A stretch of DNA of 37,801 nucleotides from Myxococcales bacterium (lineage in GTDB: Bacteria > Myxococcota_A > Polyangia > Polyangiales > Polyangiaceae), in assembly GCA_025354825.1 (NCBI GenBank), contig JANXMC010000356.1, positions 1-37,801 of the forward strand. Reading direction: 5' to 3'. Of this stretch, positions 14,329 to 21,844 are shown one piece after another (the first letter of the stretch is position 1; each line of letters opens with the position of its first letter). The notes below the pieces were generated by a model, which was not told where the DNA came from, did no database searches, and saw only the letters and a program-made list of their open reading frames with translations. The translations under genes and the position numbers were made by a program.

Positions 14329-15909
14329 ATGCGGCAGGCTCTCGTTTCACGCGCGCGATCGACGTTCACCCTTTCGGCGTTCGCCGCGAGCCTCTTCGTT
14401 CTGACCCTCACGAGCGCCGCGTGCTCGTCGAGCGCGGTCGACGACGGCCCGCGCTTCACGCCGCTCGTGCCGCTCGAATCGGCGGTGATGACCGACGAGC
14501 TTCTGTACACGCCCGTCACGCCGCGCGAGCTCCCCGACGCGAACCCCAATCCGTCCGACCCCACGGCCCTCGCATCCTACGAAGCGCGCGGCTACGGCAC
14601 GCTCGCATCGGCCGCGGGGGAGAAGCACACCACGCGCACGATCGACGGCGCCACCGCCCCCGCCGCCGGCGCGAATGCGAAGCGCCTCTTTCGCTTCGTC
14701 CACATGCCCGACCTTCAGCTGAGCGACGACGAGTCGCCCAACCGCGTCGGCGCGCTCGACAGCTACTCGGCCGGCGACGCCGCCCTTCGCCCGCAAGACC
14801 CGTTCATTTGCCGCATGGTCAATGCGAGCGTGCGAACGATTAACGCGCTCCACCGCAACGATCCGATCTCCTTCGTGCTGCTCGGCGGCGACAACTCCGA
14901 CAGCGCGCAGACCAACGAGGTCGAGTGGGTGCTCAAGGTCTTGAGCGGTGCGCCCGAGGTCGAATGCGACTCCGGAAATGACGACCAGATGACGCCCGGC
15001 CCCGACAACGACGGCAAGGATCCGTTCAAGCCCGAGGGGCTCGCGATGCCGTGGAAGTGGGTCACCGGGAACCACGACGTCAACGTGCAGGGGACGTTCC
15101 GCATCGACGACGCGAAGCGCGAGATCGCGGTGGGCTCGACGGCGGCGCTCGGAACCCGCGACTACACGCGCGGCGGCGCCTCGTACCGCGGCGACTTCGT
15201 CGTCCCCGATGCGAAGCGCGCGCTTCTCTCGCGCAAAGACTTGATGGCGACCATCGCCGCCGACGGCGACGGGCACGGCATCGGCGACGCACAAAAAGCG
15301 AGCGGCAAAGGGATCTACACCTACGACGTGCCGGGCTCGCAAGTGCGCCTCCTCGTCCTCGACACCGCCGCCGAGACGGGCGGAGCCGAAGGGGTGATTC
15401 ACCAGAGCGACGTCGACAGCGCGATCAAGCCGGCGCTCGACAAGGCCAAGGCCGACGCGAAGTGGGTCGTGCTCGCGTCGCACCACGCCGTCGGAAGCCT
15501 GACGAGCGACGGCGGCGCATTCGGCGAGCTCCAGGCAGACGCGCTCACCGCCGACGCGTGGACGGCCTTCGTCGGCGGCTACCCGAACGTGATTTTCAGC
15601 ATGGTCGGCCATTCGCACCGCCACGCGGTGCGCGCCATCACGCCCGCGGGCGGCCACGCGTGGTGGGAAGTCATGTCGAGCGCCATCGCCGACTTCCCCC
15701 ACCAGTTTCGTGTCCTCGAGCTGTACGACCAAGACAACGGGTGGTTGATGATGCGTGCAACCTGCACCGACTTCTCGACCGACGGCGACCCCGTTGCCGC
15801 CGAAGGGCGTGCGCGCGGCGTCGTCGACTTCGTGTCGGGATGGCTGCCGAGCGACGGGCGCGGCGACGTGGCCGACCGCAACGTCGAGCTCTGGATCCCA
15901 AAGCCCTGA
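14329..15909 (+). CDS. Secreted metallophosphoesterase lipoprotein
   Basis: A 526-residue lipoprotein with a signal peptide and lipobox (LTSAAC, Cys32), so it is exported and membrane-anchored. The mature part is a calcineurin-like phosphoesterase with all the metal-binding motifs: HMPDLQLSDDESP (D-x-Q variant of the usual D-x-H), LLGGDNSD, VTGNHDVNVQG, ASHHAVG, and MVGHSHRH. The DESPNRV region and overall length resemble the PPA1498-type (TIGR03767) secreted phosphoesterases. The replacement of His by Gln in the first metal motif is shared with that type. The substrate is unknown; candidates are phosphate monoesters or diesters, or nucleotides. A GGGGAGG Shine-Dalgarno sequence precedes the ATG. 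A Pho-box-like element lies upstream, which would fit phosphate scavenging. Confidence 0.88.
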   Translation: MRQALVSRARSTFTLSAFAASLFVLTLTSAACSSSAVDDGPRFTPLVPLESAVMTDELLYTPVTPRELPDANPNPSDPTALASYEARGYGTLASAAGEKHTTRTIDGATAPAAGANAKRLFRFVHMPDLQLSDDESPNRVGALDSYSAGDAALRPQDPFICRMVNASVRTINALHRNDPISFVLLGGDNSDSAQTNEVEWVLKVLSGAPEVECDSGNDDQMTPGPDNDGKDPFKPEGLAMPWKWVTGNHDVNVQGTFRIDDAKREIAVGSTAALGTRDYTRGGASYRGDFVVPDAKRALLSRKDLMATIAADGDGHGIGDAQKASGKGIYTYDVPGSQVRLLVLDTAAETGGAEGVIHQSDVDSAIKPALDKAKADAKWVVLASHHAVGSLTSDGGAFGELQADALTADAWTAFVGGYPNVIFSMVGHSHRHAVRAITPAGGHAWWEVMSSAIADFPHQFRVLELYDQDNGWLMMRATCTDFSTDGDPVAAEGRARGVVDFVSGWLPSDGRGDVADRNVELWIPKP

Positions 15910-15914
15910 TAGAA
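15907..15914 (+). promoter_or_regulatory. -10-like element overlapping a stop codon
   Basis: TGATAGAA contains the TGA stop of the phosphoesterase gene and ends seven bases before the ATG of the next lipoprotein gene. The T of TA is exactly 12 bases before the start codon, the spacing expected for a leaderless transcript. Chance occurrence is possible, since the stop codon supplies the TG. Confidence 0.3.
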
Positions 15915-15921
15915 CGCTCCC

Positions 15922-17274
15922 ATGCGTTCGCCTTTCTCGCGCTCGGTCTCCGCCGGCGCGATCGCGCTCTCCATCGCCGTGTCGATCGCCGCGCTCGCCG
16001 CGTGCGATGACGACGTGGACACGTTCGGGAAAGCCGTCGACGGCGGCGCCGGCGACGCGACGGCCCACGATGCGGGCGTGCCCGACGCCGCGCTCGATGC
16101 CGGCGATGCGGTCGACGGCTCCGCGGCCGCGAGCGCCCGCCTCCTCGTCACGGCCGTCGACTTCGTCGGCGGCGCGAGCGAGCTCCTCGTGGCGAATCTC
16201 GCGACCCATGCCGTCGACGGCCGCCTCGCGATCGCGAGCACGGCACCGACCACGGTGGCCTCGGGCGGGCGCCTCTTCGTCGTCGCGCGGGACACCGGCG
16301 CGGTCGTCGAGCTCGACGCCGATGCACCCTGGAACCGCAGCGCCACGTGGAGCATCGACCGCGCGAGCGTAGACGGCGGCACGCGCGCCATCGCATCGAC
16401 CGCATCGGTCGTCGCCACGGACACGAAGGCCTACGCCCTCTTCGCCGACAGCAACACGGTGTCGATCCTCGGCGCTCCCGGGTCCGACGCCGGCGGCGTC
16501 GGCGCGCGCGTCGATCTCGCGCGCTACGTCCAGGCAGGCGACTCCGACGGCGTCGTCGACCCGCTCGGCGGCGTGTACGTCCCCGCGCGGCGCCTGGTGT
16601 ATCTCGTCCTGCGAAACGTCGACACCACCACCGCGGCGACGACGCCGGGCGACCGCGTCGCCTGCGCCGGCACGAAGAGCACGGTGGTCGGCATCGACGT
16701 CGACTCCGACACCTTCGTCGATCTCAACGGCGACGCCGACGGCACGGCGTTGGACCTCGCCGGTGTGAACCCCGTCGCCGTCGCCTACGACGCGGCGGGC
16801 GATCGCCTGCTCGTCGCCCACGCCGGCTGCGGGCTCGGCGGCATCGACGACGCGAGCGACGCCGACGTCGCGGGGCGCCTGGTCGGTCGGCAAATCGAGG
16901 AGCTCTCTCTGTTCACCAATGCGGTCCGCACGCTTCTCGACGCGACGGATCTCGGCACCCCGGTCCGCTTCGTCGTCGTCGGCGATCACCGCGCCGTCGT
17001 GCAGCTCATGACCGACGACGCCGTCCGCCGCACCTTCGTGTGGGATCCGTCGTCGACCACCCTCGGGCGCGCCATCACGGCGCCCGATGCGTTCTCCGTC
17101 GACCCGTCGGGAAAGCTCTACGGCGTCGAACGCCAGTTCACCCACGACGGGGGCGCCGACACGTTCGATGCCGTCTCGGTGCGCATCGCCGACGGCCGCA
17201 AAGCGACGCTCCTCACGCTGCCGTTCACCGCAAGGGAGCCGTTCGTCGCGAGCGCCGAGGTTGTGACGCGCTAG
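15922..17274 (+). CDS. Secreted lipoprotein with possible beta-propeller fold
   Basis: A 450-residue lipoprotein with a signal peptide and lipobox (AALAAC, Cys28), then an Asp/Ala/Gly linker (DAGVPDAALDAGDAVDG) of the kind that tethers Polyangia-type exported domains. The rest shows repeated blocks of about 45-60 residues of the form 'T-x-V-A-S-G-G-R-L-F-V-V-A', 'K-A-Y-A-L-F-A', 'V-A-Y-D-A-A-G-D-R-L-L-V-A', and 'F-S-V-D-P-S-G-K-L-Y-G-V', typical of beta-propeller blades. No catalytic motif is visible, so I infer a binding role. It follows the phosphoesterase by 12 bases and may share its transcript. Its TAG stop overlaps the coaBC stop from the opposite strand in the palindrome CTAG. Confidence 0.75.
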   Translation: MRSPFSRSVSAGAIALSIAVSIAALAACDDDVDTFGKAVDGGAGDATAHDAGVPDAALDAGDAVDGSAAASARLLVTAVDFVGGASELLVANLATHAVDGRLAIASTAPTTVASGGRLFVVARDTGAVVELDADAPWNRSATWSIDRASVDGGTRAIASTASVVATDTKAYALFADSNTVSILGAPGSDAGGVGARVDLARYVQAGDSDGVVDPLGGVYVPARRLVYLVLRNVDTTTAATTPGDRVACAGTKSTVVGIDVDSDTFVDLNGDADGTALDLAGVNPVAVAYDAAGDRLLVAHAGCGLGGIDDASDADVAGRLVGRQIEELSLFTNAVRTLLDATDLGTPVRFVVVGDHRAVVQLMTDDAVRRTFVWDPSSTTLGRAITAPDAFSVDPSGKLYGVERQFTHDGGADTFDAVSVRIADGRKATLLTLPFTAREPFVASAEVVTR

Positions 17275-18497
17275 CGCCGCACGCGCGCTTTAATGCGGTC
17301 GAGGATCGCGTCTGCGAGCTTGCGCTTGCTCATCGCCGGCGTGCTCTCGGCGCCCTGGGCATCGACGAAAATCGCGCGGTTGTCGTCGCCGCCGAAGGCC
17401 GTCTCGGCGCTGTTCGCGACGACGAGATCGACCCGCTTCGCCGTGAGCTTTCCGCGCGCGTAGGCCGTGATGGCCGCGTCGTCGCCGCTCTCGACGGCGA
17501 ACCCCACGAGCATAGGGTGCGCGAGCTTGTCGCCCCGTGCCGCACCGAGCTCGGCGAGCAAGTCGGGGTTCTTCACGAGGTCGATCGACGCCGTGTCACC
17601 CTGTTTTTTGAGCTTCGTCTCGCTCACCGCCGCCGCGCGATAGTCGGCGACCGCGGCCGTCATGACGAGCGCGTCGAAGCCCGCGAGATAGGGCCCGCCC
17701 GCGTCCCAAAGTGCCGCACGCATCTCGAGGGCCGACCGCACGTCGACGCGGTGCACGTGGGCCGGCGTTGCGAGCGTGACGGGCCCCGCGACGAGCGTCA
17801 CGCTCGCGCCCCGGAGCGCCGCCCGCTCGGCCACGGCGAACCCCATTTTTCCGCTCGATCGATTGCCGAGGAAGCGCACCGGATCGAGGTCCTCCACGGT
17901 GGGACCGGCCGTCACCACCACGCGCAGCCCGGCGAGATCGCGCGGCGCGAGGCTCGCGGCGATCGCATCGACCACGGCTTGCGGCTCGCTCATTCGACCG
18001 ATGCCCGACTCGCCCGACGCCACCGCGCCGTGCACGGGCCCAACGAGCGTGACCCGCCCCTGCCGCGCGAGCGCCGTGACGTTCGACTGCGTCGCCGGAT
18101 GGTTCCACATGCGCGGATGCATCGCCGGCGCCGCCAACACGGGGCCGCGCGCGACCAGGGCGAGCGCCGTCACCAGATCGTCGGCTCGCCCTCCCGCGAG
18201 GCGCGCGAGCACGTCCGCGGTCGCAGGCACGATGACGACGGCGTCGGCCCGCGCCGCGAGGCTCACGTGCATCTCGCCCGCGAACGACGCGTCCCACATG
18301 TCCGTCGCGACGGCCTCCCCCGTGATGCCCGACAGCGTGACCGGGCCGACGAAGCGTGCCGCGGAGGCCGTCATGACAGGCAGAACCTTGGCGCCCGCCT
18401 TAATGCACAACCGCGCGACCTCGACGCTCTTGTACGCAGCGATGCTCCCCGTCACGCACAGCGCGACGACGCGCCCTTCGAGGTCCGACGTTGCCAT
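17271..18497 (-). CDS. coaBC: Bifunctional phosphopantothenoylcysteine decarboxylase/phosphopantothenate--cysteine ligase CoaBC
   Basis: A 408-residue fusion enzyme in coenzyme A synthesis that joins cysteine to 4'-phosphopantothenate and decarboxylates the product. The flavin-binding CoaC half (about 1-185) starts VALCVTGSIAAYK and has its catalytic histidine in EMHVSLA (His77). The CoaB half starts VVVTAGPTVEDLDPVRFLGNRSSGKMG and has TAAVADYRA and KLKKQ. Two usual CoaC signature residues differ: the Asn of PAMN is His127 in PAMHPRMW, and the Cys of the substrate clamp is Ser161 in ASGESGIGRM. The PAMH form is familiar from actinobacterial enzymes. ATG 18497 is the family start. It follows the VanW gene by 20 bases on the same strand. 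Confidence 0.94.
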   Translation of the reverse strand: MATSDLEGRVVALCVTGSIAAYKSVEVARLCIKAGAKVLPVMTASAARFVGPVTLSGITGEAVATDMWDASFAGEMHVSLAARADAVVIVPATADVLARLAGGRADDLVTALALVARGPVLAAPAMHPRMWNHPATQSNVTALARQGRVTLVGPVHGAVASGESGIGRMSEPQAVVDAIAASLAPRDLAGLRVVVTAGPTVEDLDPVRFLGNRSSGKMGFAVAERAALRGASVTLVAGPVTLATPAHVHRVDVRSALEMRAALWDAGGPYLAGFDALVMTAAVADYRAAAVSETKLKKQGDTASIDLVKNPDLLAELGAARGDKLAHPMLVGFAVESGDDAAITAYARGKLTAKRVDLVVANSAETAFGGDDNRAIFVDAQGAESTPAMSKRKLADAILDRIKARVRR

Positions 18498-18511
18498 CTT
18501 GGTAACGCGCA

Positions 18512-18520
18512 CTTTAGTCA
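18512..18520 (-). promoter_or_regulatory. -10-like element overlapping the VanW stop codon
   Basis: On the minus strand TGACTAAAG starts at the TGA stop of the VanW gene (18520-18518) and ends 14 bases before the coaBC ATG. The T of TA is 19 bases upstream of the start codon, giving a predicted leader of about seven bases. It is the weakest member of the set. Confidence 0.25.
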
Positions 18521-20218
18521 GTCGGCATCGCGCGCGGGAGATTCCTGCGCGGCGGCCTTTGCCGCTTCGACATGCTTACCCGCCGGGGCCACGTCATTCG
18601 CGAACCCTTCGCGCACCGTCCAGCCTGCCGCGCCGTACCGCCCGGCCACGCGCGTTCGCGTCGTGTAGCCGCCACGCGGCGCCTCGCCCGCGTTGCCCGC
18701 GCGATCGCTCGCCACGCCCGGCCCCTGCGTGATCGTCACGACCTCGTCGACGAGCGCTTCGGAGCGCCCGTCGTCCCGTGCTTTGCGTGCGAATGCCGTT
18801 GTCGTCGCGTCGGGATCGGCGGTGCCGATGCGCCAAATCTGCGTCGTCGGCGCATAGATGCTCGTCCACGGCGCGTCGACGATCGACCGCGTTCCGTCTC
18901 CTGCAACCAGGCGAACCGTTCGCGTGTCCGCCACCGTGACGCCGGGCGCGCCCCGCTGCACGAGCACGCGCTCGCCCCGCGGCAGGCGCGCGTCGTCGGT
19001 CTTCCTATCGACGAACCGCACGACGCGGGTCACCGTCCGTGTGACGGACACGCTGCGGTCCCGCGCCGGCCCGAGGATCTCGGCGCGCACCGTGCCCGCG
19101 CCGACGGTCTCGCGAAGGACGATCGGAACGTCGAACGGATTGCGAATACGGAGCGTCACGCCTCCATAGGCCACCGCCGCGTCGAGCCCCATCGGCACCT
19201 CGGCGCTCGCGCGAAAGCCCGCATGCCTCTCGACGATCTCGAGCCCCGCCAACACCGCTGCAGCGTGCAGCGTGCCGGCGTTCTGCGAGACCGCCGCGGC
19301 ATAGCCCTCCATGGCGTCGCCCGCGCCGAGCGACGCCGTCGCATGAAACTGCGCGTCGTCGCTGCGCGCCCCAACGACGCCATTGAAGTCGAACGTCTCC
19401 CCGGCGAGCACCACCCAACCATCGAGCTTCGCCGCCGCGATTTTCAGGTTGTGCGTTCGATCGACGTACCGTTCGCCGCGCGGATAGGGGGTCTCGAAGT
19501 AGCCGAGGACGTCGCTCGCATTCACAGCGGCGACGTCGGCATCGGACCGCGAAAAAGGCAGACTCACCAGAACGGCGTCGAACGTAGAGGCGCCTCGCAG
19601 GAGAGCGACATCGAGCCCTGCGAGGGTCGCGTAGACGTCGATTCGGCGGCCTAGCGCCGAAGGGACGGGGCGCGCGGCGTCAACGTCCCACCGCGCATCG
19701 ACAGGCGAAACGGCGACGTCGAAGCTCGCCTGCTCGAGGGCCGCGACGGCGCGTGCACGGTCGATTTCGAGCGGGATGCGAAGCTCGAGGGGCGTGCCTC
19801 GGTGCCGCGCGTCGTGACCGCGCCGAAGCGCGCTCGAGGGGTCGCGCGCGCTCTCGAGAAGTGCGACGAGTCGATGGACATCGGCGGTCACACCAAAGGC
19901 TTCCCGCGGCATCGTCCGCTTCACGGCCCCCGCGACCAGCGTGATCGGCGTGGCGAGCGCCGCGTCGACGATCGCGGCGACGCGCGCCTCGGAGACGTCG
20001 CCCTCGCGTAGCGAGAACGGTCGCCCGTCGAGCACGACACCGAGCCCCGGGTCGGCGGCGGCGGGCGCGGGGCGACGCTCGCCACCCGCGGGAACGCCGA
20101 TGTAGCCGGCCAGCGCGCCGAGCAGGCCTACGGCCACGATCCGCAGGCGCGTCGACGCACAAAACTCGAAAAAAGCGCTTGGAAACGCTGGTCCTCGGCC
20201 GATGACGGGCTGCACCAC
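18518..20218 (-). CDS. VanW-domain membrane-anchored protein
   Basis: A 566-residue envelope protein with an N-terminal membrane anchor (IVAVGLLGALAGYIGV, about residues 28-43). Next is a region resembling the peptidoglycan-binding-4 domains of YoaR-type proteins, and then a VanW domain from about residue 260. VanW blocks are FETPYPRGERYVDRTHNLK, GWVVLAGETFDFNGVVGARS, AGLEIVERH and MGLDAAVAYG. The usual G-x-C-Q block is AVSQNAGTLHAA, so the cysteine is serine while glutamine is kept. The C-terminus (from about 430) is a G5-like or variable region. VanW occurs in glycopeptide-resistance loci and in many resistant-free genomes; its reaction is not established. It starts with GTG and is upstream of coaBC on the same strand. 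Confidence 0.85.
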   Translation of the reverse strand: MVQPVIGRGPAFPSAFFEFCASTRLRIVAVGLLGALAGYIGVPAGGERRPAPAAADPGLGVVLDGRPFSLREGDVSEARVAAIVDAALATPITLVAGAVKRTMPREAFGVTADVHRLVALLESARDPSSALRRGHDARHRGTPLELRIPLEIDRARAVAALEQASFDVAVSPVDARWDVDAARPVPSALGRRIDVYATLAGLDVALLRGASTFDAVLVSLPFSRSDADVAAVNASDVLGYFETPYPRGERYVDRTHNLKIAAAKLDGWVVLAGETFDFNGVVGARSDDAQFHATASLGAGDAMEGYAAAVSQNAGTLHAAAVLAGLEIVERHAGFRASAEVPMGLDAAVAYGGVTLRIRNPFDVPIVLRETVGAGTVRAEILGPARDRSVSVTRTVTRVVRFVDRKTDDARLPRGERVLVQRGAPGVTVADTRTVRLVAGDGTRSIVDAPWTSIYAPTTQIWRIGTADPDATTTAFARKARDDGRSEALVDEVVTITQGPGVASDRAGNAGEAPRGGYTTRTRVAGRYGAAGWTVREGFANDVAPAGKHVEAAKAAAQESPARDAD

Positions 20219-20263
20219 GCGCCCGCATCCATGAGCGTCGGTGCGCGAGGCGTCAAGAAGGAG

Positions 20264-20269
20264 TATGAA
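20264..20269 (+). promoter_or_regulatory. -10-like hexamer before ychF
   Basis: TATGAA ends nine bases before the ATG at 20279, with its first T 15 bases upstream of the start codon. A GAAGGAG stretch at 20257-20263 is too far upstream to serve this ATG as a Shine-Dalgarno sequence, so transcription may start just before the start codon. Confidence 0.35.
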
Positions 20270-20278
20270 GCCGGCATC

Positions 20279-21385
20279 ATGGGTCTCTCGGTCGGTATTG
20301 TCGGTCTCCCGAACGTCGGTAAATCAACCCTTTTCAACGCGCTCAGCTCGGCGAAGGCCGAAGCGGCCAACTACCCGTTCTGCACGATCGAGCCGAACGT
20401 CGGGGTCGTCGTCGTCCCCGACCCTCGAATCGCAGCGCTCGACGCGGTGGTGAAGGCCGACAAGCTCGTCCCCACGGTCATCAACTTCGTCGACATCGCT
20501 GGCCTCGTCCGCGGTGCGTCCAAGGGTGAAGGCCTCGGGAATCAGTTCCTGAGCCACATTCGCGAGGTCGACGCGATCGTCCAGGTCGCGCGCTGTTTCG
20601 AGGACGCGAACGTCGTCCACGTCGAAAACCGGGTCGATCCGGTGGGCGACATCGCGACGGTCACGACCGAGCTGTGCCTGAAAGACCTCGACACCGTCCA
20701 GAAGCGGCTCGATCGCGCGCGCAAGATGGCGAAGGCCAACCTGCCCCTCGAGAAGCTCGCGACAGATATTTGCGAAGGGCTTTTGAAGCACCTCGACGAC
20801 GGCAAGCCCGCGCGCAGCTTCAAGCTCCCCGAAGCCACCGACGCGCCCCTCGTCCTTCGCGACATGCAGCTTCTCACGTCGAAGCCGGCGTTCTACGTCG
20901 CCAACGTCGACGAAGCCTCGCTGTCGAACCTTACGGCGAACAAGCACTTCATGGCGCTCAAGGCGCTGGCCGACAGCGAAGGCGCGCCGATCGTCCCGGT
21001 CTGCGCGTCGCTCGAAGAGCAGATCGCCGAGCTCGATCCGAAAGACCGCCCCGAGTTCCTCGAGAGCGCAGGGCTCAAAGAGCCGGGCCTCAACGCCGTC
21101 GTCCGCGCCGGCTACGAGCTCTTGAACCTGCTCACGTTCTTCACGGCCGGCAAAGTCGAAATCCGCGCCTGGACGACGACCAAAGGCGCGAAGGCGCCGC
21201 AGGGCGCCGGCGTCATCCACACCGACTTCGAGAAGGGCTTCATCAAGGCCGAAGTCATCTGGTGGGAAGACTACGTTCGCCTCGGCAGCGAGGCGAAGTG
21301 CCGCGACGCGGGCAAGCTTGCGATCGAAGGCAAGGAGTACGTCCTGCGCGACGGCGACGTGGTGCACTTCCGCTTCAACGTCTGA
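20279..21385 (+). CDS. ychF: Redox-regulated ATPase YchF (OBG family)
   Basis: A 368-residue ribosome-associated P-loop ATPase of the Obg family. The N-terminus MGLSVGIVGLPNVGKSTLFNAL holds the Walker A loop (about residues 9-16), followed by G2/G3-type motifs in NYPFCTIEPNVG and VDIAGLVRGASKGEGLGNQFL, and a NVDEA block in place of the usual guanine-specific NKxD, which explains the ATP preference of this family. The C-terminal TGS domain ends VLRDGDVVHFRFNV. The length is standard. ATG 20279 is the usual family start; an upstream ATG at 20231 would add 16 atypical residues. A TATGAA element (20264-20269) lies nine bases before the ATG. It is divergent from the VanW gene. Confidence 0.96.
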   Translation: MGLSVGIVGLPNVGKSTLFNALSSAKAEAANYPFCTIEPNVGVVVVPDPRIAALDAVVKADKLVPTVINFVDIAGLVRGASKGEGLGNQFLSHIREVDAIVQVARCFEDANVVHVENRVDPVGDIATVTTELCLKDLDTVQKRLDRARKMAKANLPLEKLATDICEGLLKHLDDGKPARSFKLPEATDAPLVLRDMQLLTSKPAFYVANVDEASLSNLTANKHFMALKALADSEGAPIVPVCASLEEQIAELDPKDRPEFLESAGLKEPGLNAVVRAGYELLNLLTFFTAGKVEIRAWTTTKGAKAPQGAGVIHTDFEKGFIKAEVIWWEDYVRLGSEAKCRDAGKLAIEGKEYVLRDGDVVHFRFNV

Positions 21386-21389
21386 TTCG

Positions 21390-21421
21390 CGCGCGGCGCC
21401 CGGGCGCTCCGGCGCCGCGCG
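21390..21421. terminator. Strong hairpin between convergent ychF and DUF2752 genes
   Basis: CGCGCGGCGCC (21390-21400) pairs perfectly with GGCGCCGCGCG (21411-21421) around a ten-base loop, an 11-base-pair GC-only stem. It lies just past the ychF stop and just past the DUF2752 stop on the other strand, so it is likely a shared bidirectional terminator. There is no T tract. Confidence 0.6.
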
Positions 21422-21433
21422 GATTCGTGCGTC

Positions 21434-21844
21434 CTAAATGGGCACCGGGCCGCCGAACGCGCCCATGAAGCGCGCGGCCCAGACGATGAGCAGCGCGGCG
21501 AAGACGGCGGTGAAGGCGTAGCGGAACGCGGGGCGTTCGGCGGCGGCGCCCCACGTGCCCGTGCGCGCGTAGCCGACGACCTCGACGATGAAGGCGACGG
21601 CGAGCACGGGGAGCATGACGGCCCAGAGCGGGTGGACGTGCGTCGCATCGGCGAAGTGACCCGTGCATGCGAGGCGCGCCGCGCGGGTCATCCCGCACGA
21701 CGGGCACGGGATGCGGAGCACCACGCGCATTGGGCACATCGGCGGAGCGCCTGGCCACGCCAGGAGGGCGACTCCCGCTGCGAGGAAAACGGCGGGGCCG
21801 AGAAGGCCCCGCGCGCGCGTGCGAATCAGCCGGGCGTCGACCAC
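21434..21844 (-). CDS. DUF2752 membrane protein
   Basis: A 136-residue integral membrane protein with the DUF2752 signature CPSCGMTRA (Cys47, Cys50) and the later HPLWAVMLP. Hydrophobic helices are predicted around residues 14-31, 72-92 and 111-128. The paired cysteines and conserved HPLW are constant in this family, whose function is not established. It starts with GTG at 21844, overlapping the stop of the upstream zinc-ribbon gene by 19 bases, so translational coupling is likely. Pairing of DUF2752 with DUF4234-type membrane proteins suggests joint action in the membrane. Gene call is secure; function unknown. Confidence 0.87.
   Translation of the reverse strand: MVDARLIRTRARGLLGPAVFLAAGVALLAWPGAPPMCPMRVVLRIPCPSCGMTRAARLACTGHFADATHVHPLWAVMLPVLAVAFIVEVVGYARTGTWGAAAERPAFRYAFTAVFAALLIVWAARFMGAFGGPVPI

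Noticed and set aside
14347-17145. 932-codon open frame antisense to the phosphoesterase and lipoprotein genes.
   Set aside because: Both genes on the plus strand have signal peptides and family motifs; the antisense frame is Arg/Val/Asp-rich and shows no motif.
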